Origin: Chryseobacterium sp. Leaf394
GTDB lineage: Bacteria > Bacteroidota > Bacteroidia > Flavobacteriales > Weeksellaceae
DNA: 64,000 nt
Direction of reading: 5' to 3'
NCBI RefSeq assembly: GCF_001424105.1
Contig: NZ_LMQH01000014.1
Location: 158,268 to 222,267 of the forward strand
Every line of letters begins with the position of its first letter. The stretch's first letter is position 1. The notes under the pieces are model-generated. The model had not been told where the DNA came from, did no database searches, and was given only the letters and a program-made list of their open reading frames with translations. Positions 59,004 to 64,000 of the stretch are shown here, piece by piece. The translations under genes were made by a program, and so were the position numbers.

Positions 59004-60905
59004 TTAAGTCAAAGCATACGTTCTGAAGTTCAGCATCTTCACTTTTCCGGAATCCAGTAGAAATATTAAATTTTCCAGAATATTTTCTTTGGTCTGAAAC
59101 TGTAACTGAACCGAAATTTCTTCAATCGTCGCAGATTTTTTACTTAAAACCCTTAAGATTTCTGATGAAACATTTTTTCCAAAAATAGATTGTCTGTTTT
59201 TCTCACAAACCGTACATTGTCCGCAGTTTTTAGTGTTTTTTTCGCCAAAGTAAGAGAGAATCAGTTTCATTTTACAATATTGATTATCCTCAATAAAGAA
59301 TTTCATTTCCTCCCATTTCTGGATTTTATTTTTCTGAATATGCTCAAAAAGTTTCCAATAAGTTCCGGCGTTTGACCTTTCATCACGAGGTTTCAAAAAT
59401 TTTACCGAAGCTAATGCACCGTCGATGTATTCCAGATAATTTTTCTGCTGAAGTTCTTTCAACCTTTCTTTGATCAGGTGGATGCTTACACCAATTTTAT
59501 CGCTCACTTTCTGTTCACTGAACATCACTTTGTGCGTTGTAATCCCAGAGATGCTTCTGAGCATTAACTCAATAAAATAAGCATCTTTAGCCGGAAGCTG
59601 ATCAATTTCATCAGGTTTAATCATCAACTCAAGAGATGACAGACTTTTATTGCTGTTATGGTAAATAATTTCCTGAGTATGAAGAAAATTCAGAACATTT
59701 TTAATTTTTGCATTTGAAAGTTTAGTGAAATTCTGAATTCCGGCGATATTTAACTGAAAAACTTTTTCCGGAAGTTCAAATTCAGCTACCTGAAATTTTG
59801 AGTATAAAAAACTTATAATTTTTAAAAACTCTGCTTTATTGGGAATTTGATTTCTTAAAATCTGATCAAAATTTGAAATTTCCTGCTGGTTCCAAAGCAT
59901 GAAAGCATAACTTTTTTTACCGTCTCTTCCCGCACGGCCAATTTCCTGATAATAATTTTCAATCGATTGAGAAGGGGAGAAGTGAATAACGAAACGTACA
60001 TTATCTTTGTCAATCCCCATCCCGAAAGCGTTGGTGGAAATTAAGACATTTTGATCACTATTGTTCCAAAAATTCTGTCTTTCATTCTTTTCTTTTGTTG
60101 TCAGTCCGGCATGAAAATAATCTACATTCTGAATTTTATTTCTGTGAAGGTATTCAGCAAGAAGTTCTGCATCTTTTCGGGTCCGCACATAGATAATTCC
60201 TGATTCTTTAGCGTATTTAAGTATATTGAAAACCTTTGAATATTTATCTGAAATTTCTTCAGAAAAAATTTTAATATTATCTCTTCTGAAACTTTTCTGA
60301 AATAGCTCAGGATTTTTAAGTTCCAGCTTAGATTTTATTTCATCTAAAACTTTCGGAGTTGCCGTAGCTGTTAAAGCGAGACATGTAATTTCAGGATTAC
60401 TTCTTCTGAAATCTTTTATATTCTGATAACTTGGTCTGAAATCCTGTCCCCATTCTGAAATGCAGTGCGCCTCATCGACTGCGATAAACGACAGCTGAAT
60501 CTCTTCCATTTGCTGAATAAAAAGATTATTCGTCAGTCTTTCAGGGGAAACGTATAATAATTTTGTTAAACCGTCCTTGCATCTGTTGTAAATAACTTCC
60601 GCGTCGAATTCATCCAGTTCAGAACTTAAATATTCCGCCTCAATCCCTCTGAATTTTAATTGATTGACCTGATCTTTCATCAATGCCAACAAAGGAGAAA
60701 TTACAAGACAAGTTCCTTCATTCAATAGAGCCGGAAGCTGGTAACACAATGATTTTCCGGCACCTGTGGGAAGCAGAACCAAAGTGTCTTTTCTGTTCAT
60801 TACAGAATCAATGATCTGTTCCTGAGTATCTCTAAATTGATCATGTCCCCAAAAATGTTTAAGGGTTTTATTCTTTAAATCATTATAATCTTGTGCGGAA
60901 ATCAT
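59004..60905 (-). CDS. recQ: RecQ family ATP-dependent DNA helicase
   Basis: A 633-residue 3'-5' helicase for recombination repair. FWGHDQFRDTQEQIIDSVM, Walker A TGAGKSLCYQLPALL, FIAVDEAHCISEWGQDFRPSYQNI (DEAH and aromatic-rich loop), LALTATATPKV and QEIGRAGRDGK (motif VI) are in order. A zinc-binding motif with C-x(n)-C-G-Q-C-x2-C (CKMKLIL...NCGQCTVC) follows. There is no clear HRDC domain at the C-terminus, so it is a shorter RecQ. I start at ATG 60905 (MISAQDYN); an upstream alternative start at 60935 would overlap the neighbouring terminator. Confidence 0.95.
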   Translation of the reverse strand: MISAQDYNDLKNKTLKHFWGHDQFRDTQEQIIDSVMNRKDTLVLLPTGAGKSLCYQLPALLNEGTCLVISPLLALMKDQVNQLKFRGIEAEYLSSELDEFDAEVIYNRCKDGLTKLLYVSPERLTNNLFIQQMEEIQLSFIAVDEAHCISEWGQDFRPSYQNIKDFRRSNPEITCLALTATATPKVLDEIKSKLELKNPELFQKSFRRDNIKIFSEEISDKYSKVFNILKYAKESGIIYVRTRKDAELLAEYLHRNKIQNVDYFHAGLTTKEKNERQNFWNNSDQNVLISTNAFGMGIDKDNVRFVIHFSPSQSIENYYQEIGRAGRDGKKSYAFMLWNQQEISNFDQILRNQIPNKAEFLKIISFLYSKFQVAEFELPEKVFQLNIAGIQNFTKLSNAKIKNVLNFLHTQEIIYHNSNKSLSSLELMIKPDEIDQLPAKDAYFIELMLRSISGITTHKVMFSEQKVSDKIGVSIHLIKERLKELQQKNYLEYIDGALASVKFLKPRDERSNAGTYWKLFEHIQKNKIQKWEEMKFFIEDNQYCKMKLILSYFGEKNTKNCGQCTVCEKNRQSIFGKNVSSEILRVLSKKSATIEEISVQLQFQTKENILENLIFLLDSGKVKMLNFRTYALT

Positions 60906-60937
60906 AAAGTAAATGTAAGGAAAGTATTGAAACAAAA

Positions 60938-60960
60938 AAAGTCACGCATGGCGTGACTTT
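60938..60960 (-). terminator. Terminator after the OmpA-family gene
   Basis: Perfect 10-base stem AAAGTCACGC / GCGTGACTTT with loop CAT/ATG; on the minus strand a T run follows. Confidence 0.85.
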
Positions 60961-60983
60961 TAATTTTATAATAAGAAATTTTA

Positions 60984-62441
60984 TTATTTAGCTTCAAAGT
61001 AAACTCTTCTGTTTGCTCTGTTTTTCCACTCAGGGCATTTTTCAGCTGGTTCACATTCAGGGTATTTAAGATCTTTCTCTCCTCTACCAACAGAGTTAAG
61101 CTTAGAAGCATCAACACCGTTTTTAATCAGATAGTTCTTCACACTGTTTGCTCTTCTTTCAGAAAGTTTCTGGTTGTAAGCGTCAGAAGCTCTTGTATCA
61201 GTAGCTCCGATTACTGTATAAGTACCTGTAGAAGAATTGATATAGCTTACAGCATTGTTAAGAATCGGAGTGTTTGAAGGTAAGATTCTGTCTGAATTTA
61301 AGTCAAACTCAATTCCTTCCAATGTTGTATCAGTTGCAGTTACAGTACCCGAGTCAGCAGGTGTTGTAGGGCAACCGTTGTTTTCTACAGGACCAGGAAC
61401 AGTTACACACTGATCGTAAAGATCAATAACACCATCAAGGTCTGCATCCAAAGCAACTCCGGCACCGTCAACTCTTGCACCAGCAGGAGTATTCAGTTCT
61501 CTATCCCAGTCGTCACAAACACCGTCATTATCTAAGTCACCTTTTTTGCAAACTTCAACTTCCTGGTTTTTCTCAGCCAATACGTCAAGTTTCCAATAAA
61601 TTTCCTGCAATGGGTCATGCCACATTAAGTGAGATTCGTGTTTTCCTAATTTCAAAGAAAGACCAACAGTAGCGTTGATGAAGTTGTCAGAAATCTGATC
61701 TTCTCTTTTGTTGATATAACTGTATTGTTCACCACCACCATCGAATTCATCATCACCTGTGTAAACATACATCAATCTACCTTCAATATCTAATCTTCTG
61801 TTAATTTTGTATTTAAGACCAGCACCAGCCTGTCCGAAGAAAGACTGACCTTTGAATAACTCAAGATCCGTCATTAATCTTTGCCCTCTCTCATCTTTCT
61901 GATAAGCTCTATAGCCCATCACACCTACGCCAGCGTAACCATGTAATGCCCATCTGTAAGGGGATTTGTTGTCAACTCTTCTTAAAAGATTTGAAAAATT
62001 GATGTCTCCTAAAATAGAGATTGCATCATATTGAGTTCTTGCACCTACTCTTTGATAAAGAGAAGCATCAGAAGGAGCTGCATCTTTTGTATTGAACCAA
62101 CCCTGTCTTGTTTCTCCTCTGTCGTACTGCAATTTAAGTCCGAAAGCATGGGTAATTGCCTTATCAACACTCACATACATTGAGTATCCGAAAAGGTTCT
62201 TACCATTACCATTTTTTATTGAAGTAAGGTCTGCTGACTGTACCAAAGGAACTCCTACTCCGGCAGAAATTGCCCAGTCGTTAAATCTTTTAGATTCCTG
62301 AGTGAATTTTGAAACATTTGCAGATCCGGACGAAAATGTATTTGGATATTGCTGTTCAGTACTCACAGCTGTAGAGTCCTGCGCAAAGTTTAGTGTCGGG
62401 ATCGCTAAAGCAAATGCAACAATTGCTAAACTTAATTTCAT
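60984..62441 (-). CDS. OmpA family protein with TSP3 repeats
   Basis: A 485-residue outer-membrane protein. The signal peptide (LSLAIVAFALAIPTLNFAQ) leads into an eight-stranded barrel-like N-terminal domain (residues ~20-280) with INFSNLLRRVDNKSPYRWALHGY. Calcium-binding thrombospondin type 3 motifs follow (KGDLDNDGVCDDWDRE and DADLDGVIDLYDQC, ~300-350). The OmpA C-terminal peptidoglycan-binding domain (~365-485) has LEGIEFDLNSDRILPSN, ATDTRASDAYNQKLSERRANSVKNYL and GRGEKDLKYP. A closely related but shorter gene lies immediately upstream. Confidence 0.95.
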   Translation of the reverse strand: MKLSLAIVAFALAIPTLNFAQDSTAVSTEQQYPNTFSSGSANVSKFTQESKRFNDWAISAGVGVPLVQSADLTSIKNGNGKNLFGYSMYVSVDKAITHAFGLKLQYDRGETRQGWFNTKDAAPSDASLYQRVGARTQYDAISILGDINFSNLLRRVDNKSPYRWALHGYAGVGVMGYRAYQKDERGQRLMTDLELFKGQSFFGQAGAGLKYKINRRLDIEGRLMYVYTGDDEFDGGGEQYSYINKREDQISDNFINATVGLSLKLGKHESHLMWHDPLQEIYWKLDVLAEKNQEVEVCKKGDLDNDGVCDDWDRELNTPAGARVDGAGVALDADLDGVIDLYDQCVTVPGPVENNGCPTTPADSGTVTATDTTLEGIEFDLNSDRILPSNTPILNNAVSYINSSTGTYTVIGATDTRASDAYNQKLSERRANSVKNYLIKNGVDASKLNSVGRGEKDLKYPECEPAEKCPEWKNRANRRVYFEAK

Positions 62442-62513
62442 AGTGTATTTTTTATTTTGTTATTACTTGATTTGATCATTTCAGTTATTATTTTAATTAA
62501 CTAAATGATATTC

Positions 62514-63611
62514 TTATTTAGGACAACCGTTGTTTTCCTGTGGTCCTGCTACGGTAACGCATTTATCATAAAGATCAATAACACCGTCAAGATCCAGATC
62601 CAAAGCTACACCAGCACCATCAACTCTTGCACCTGCAGGAGTATCAAGCTGTCTGTCCCAGTCATCACAAACACCATCGTTATCCATGTCTCCTTTTTCG
62701 CATACAACTAATTCTGTTGATGTGTTTTCAAGATCATACATGCGGCCATAAACTTCCTGTAAAGGATCGTGCCATGCAAGATGGGTATTGTGTTTTCCTA
62801 ACTTAAATGAAAGTCCCAAAGTGAAGCTCATTGCTCCGTCTGAGTAGCTGTCATTAATAAGATTATAATTAATTCTGTCGCCGGTAGGTGTATCCAGTGA
62901 TCTGCCTTCTCCACCACCGTCAAATTCTTCATCCATACTGTTGATATAGATTACTCTCGCTTCCAGATCAACAAGTTTTGAAACATTGTATTTCAATCCT
63001 ACGGCAGCCTGCCAGAAGAATGAAGATAATTCAAATTTCTGATCGTTTTTAATTGGAATTCTCGGAGGATTGGTGCTCCATCTTGATGCGTCATTGTCAA
63101 TTAGCTCAGTTTTGAAAGCCATCAAACCACCACCAAGGTATCCGTGAAGCGCCCATCTGTATGGAGATTTATTATCAACTCTTCTTAACAAATTAGAAAA
63201 ATTGATATCCCCTAACAATGATATCTGCTTGTACTTAGTCCAGGCATTGGCAATTCCTGCAGCTGGATTTGTAGCCAGTTCTGCCTGTTGCTTTGTTTCA
63301 CCCATTTGGTACTGCAAGTCGATACCGAATGTATGACTAATCTGTTTGTCAATACTCGCATAGGCATTCCATCCCCAATTAACTTTATCTCCGTAAAATG
63401 ACCTTACATCTGAAAATGTCATAAATGCAGGTCCACCACCAACTGAAACAGACCAGTCGTTAAACTTACGGCTGGTGTTGGTAAATGGCTGTACATTAGC
63501 AGAGCCCGAAGAAAAAGTGTTAGGATATTCGTGTGAATGACTAATTGCAATACTGTCCTGTGCATAAGTAGCTATAGGAAGTGCAGCCAACAATAATAAA
63601 CCTAATTTCAT
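62514..63611 (-). CDS. OmpA-type barrel with TSP3 repeats, lacking the OmpA domain
   Basis: A 365-residue paralogue of the downstream protein. It has a signal peptide (LGLLLLAALPIATYAQ) and the same EYPNTFSSGSANV segment, the same barrel core FSNLLRRVDNKSPYRWALHG, and the same TSP3 motifs (KGDMDNDGVCDDWDRQ, LDLDLDGVIDLYDKC). It stops right after AGPQENNGCPK, exactly where the partner continues into the OmpA domain. It thus cannot bind peptidoglycan in the OmpA manner. Tandem duplication with C-terminal loss, or gain in the partner, explains the pair. Confidence 0.9.
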   Translation of the reverse strand: MKLGLLLLAALPIATYAQDSIAISHSHEYPNTFSSGSANVQPFTNTSRKFNDWSVSVGGGPAFMTFSDVRSFYGDKVNWGWNAYASIDKQISHTFGIDLQYQMGETKQQAELATNPAAGIANAWTKYKQISLLGDINFSNLLRRVDNKSPYRWALHGYLGGGLMAFKTELIDNDASRWSTNPPRIPIKNDQKFELSSFFWQAAVGLKYNVSKLVDLEARVIYINSMDEEFDGGGEGRSLDTPTGDRINYNLINDSYSDGAMSFTLGLSFKLGKHNTHLAWHDPLQEVYGRMYDLENTSTELVVCEKGDMDNDGVCDDWDRQLDTPAGARVDGAGVALDLDLDGVIDLYDKCVTVAGPQENNGCPK

Positions 63612-63621
63612 ACAATATGTT

Positions 63622-64000
63622 TTATGTTCTGTTTAAAAATAAACTATCTAATAATAACCTGGAAAATTCTCTTTCGTGCAGATGTCTGTAGTGAGGGATC
63701 TCTAATCTGTTACAAAAGAAAATTAAATTATCATAACTTACAATATCAATATCTATCACCCTGTCTGAATAGTTTCGGGTCTTTCCCGAATCTATTGACC
63801 TTCCCATTCTTTTTTCGATTTCTTTCAAACTCTTAAGAAGCTGAATTGGTGATAAATCTGTTTCAATACTTAGTGCAATATTACAAAAATTATTGGAACT
63901 GACAAATTCCACGGGTTCAGAATACAAAAATTTACTTTTATGTAATATAACGATGTTTTTATCGGTAATACTTTCAAAAGCAGTTTCGAGATTTTTTTTT
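63622..64000 (-). CDS. folK: HPPK, 6-hydroxymethyl-7,8-dihydropterin pyrophosphokinase (3' part)
   Basis: Partial gene whose start lies beyond the window. In frame from the edge it reads through SNNFCNIALSIETDLSPIQLLKSLKEIEKRMGR, then RNYSDRVIDIDIVSYDNLIF, and LEIPHYRHLHEREFSRLLL, which match the HPPK order (substrate loop, DxD metal site in IDIDI, IPHxxxxxRxF). It pyrophosphorylates the pterin in folate synthesis. The DRVIDIDIV stretch keeps both metal aspartates. The final ~10 residues are shorter than in many relatives. Confidence 0.88.
   Translation of the reverse strand, partial: KKNLETAFESITDKNIVILHKSKFLYSEPVEFVSSNNFCNIALSIETDLSPIQLLKSLKEIEKRMGRSIDSGKTRNYSDRVIDIDIVSYDNLIFFCNRLEIPHYRHLHEREFSRLLLDSLFLNRT

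Noticed and set aside
61475..62301. Short plus-strand frames opposite the OmpA gene
   Set aside because: Antisense to a highly supported coding region; no independent start signal or motif.

Overview
This window is AT-rich bacterial chromosome and almost certainly comes from a flavobacterium close to Chryseobacterium (Weeksellaceae). The taxonomic call is an inference from several signs. There are type IX secretion (T9SS) C-terminal sorting domains. Bacteroidetes-type promoter elements (-7 TAnnTTTG) stand close to start codons, and clear Shine-Dalgarno sites are absent. A class II HMG-CoA reductase points to the mevalonate pathway. OmpA proteins with calcium-binding thrombospondin type 3 repeats and dispersed flavobacterial intergenic hairpins are also present. 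I see no phage, insertion sequence, CRISPR array, rRNA or tRNA gene.

Layout. 1-2.0 kb: glycolysis (gapA, pfkA). 2.3-5.2 kb: a predicted DNA modification/repair pair (DUF4130 protein plus radical SAM protein) with a HigBA toxin-antitoxin module between the two genes. 5.4-9.2 kb: HMG-CoA reductase, small envelope proteins and a ClC chloride channel. 9.5-14.6 kb: a TetR-ABC-HlyD-TolC export operon with a degenerate ABC ATPase domain and two tandem palindromic operator candidates. 14.8-18.8 kb: sucC, a lipoprotein and a secreted reprolysin-like metalloprotease. 18.9-23.2 kb: deoC, an Lrp regulator, a nuclease-fold protein, trmD and NDH-2. 23.3-32.8 kb: a GH25 lysozyme, an alpha/beta hydrolase, a GNAT-like protein, membrane proteins, an ABC-F protein, a TlpA-like thioredoxin and a Gfo/Idh/MocA oxidoreductase. 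32.9-36.2 kb: envelope and stress genes (PepSY-type membrane protein, outer-membrane barrel, 1-Cys peroxiredoxin, MscS, Lys-rich repeat protein). 36.5-40.35 kb: dusB and then a TPP-riboswitch-controlled operon. 40.8-48.3 kb: two very large outer-membrane barrel proteins, both apparently starting at TTG, flanking a T9SS cargo gene. 48.6-55 kb: a eukaryote-like PyrE-PyrF fusion, thioredoxins, aroC, a polytopic membrane protein and a glycine-zipper lipoprotein. 55.4-64 kb: a luciferase-like monooxygenase, ribB with a degenerate GTP cyclohydrolase II domain, fmt, recQ, two tandem TSP3/OmpA paralogues and the 3' part of folK.

The most interesting locus is the four-gene operon at 37.5-40.35 kb. A textbook TPP riboswitch precedes genes for a SAM methyltransferase, a PurM/HypE-like (AIR synthase-related) protein, a ThiE/TenI-like protein with unusual active-site motifs, and a Trm112-like protein. 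The genes overlap or abut. None of the canonical thiamine genes (thiC, thiG, thiD, thiM) is in the window, so this looks like a non-standard thiamine-linked module. Other unusual items are the export ABC protein lacking most catalytic ATPase motifs, an M1-peptidase-like protein without a zinc site fused to a barrel, and the toxin-antitoxin module inside the radical SAM/DUF4130 locus.

Predicted functions rest on motif recognition by eye. No database search was run.
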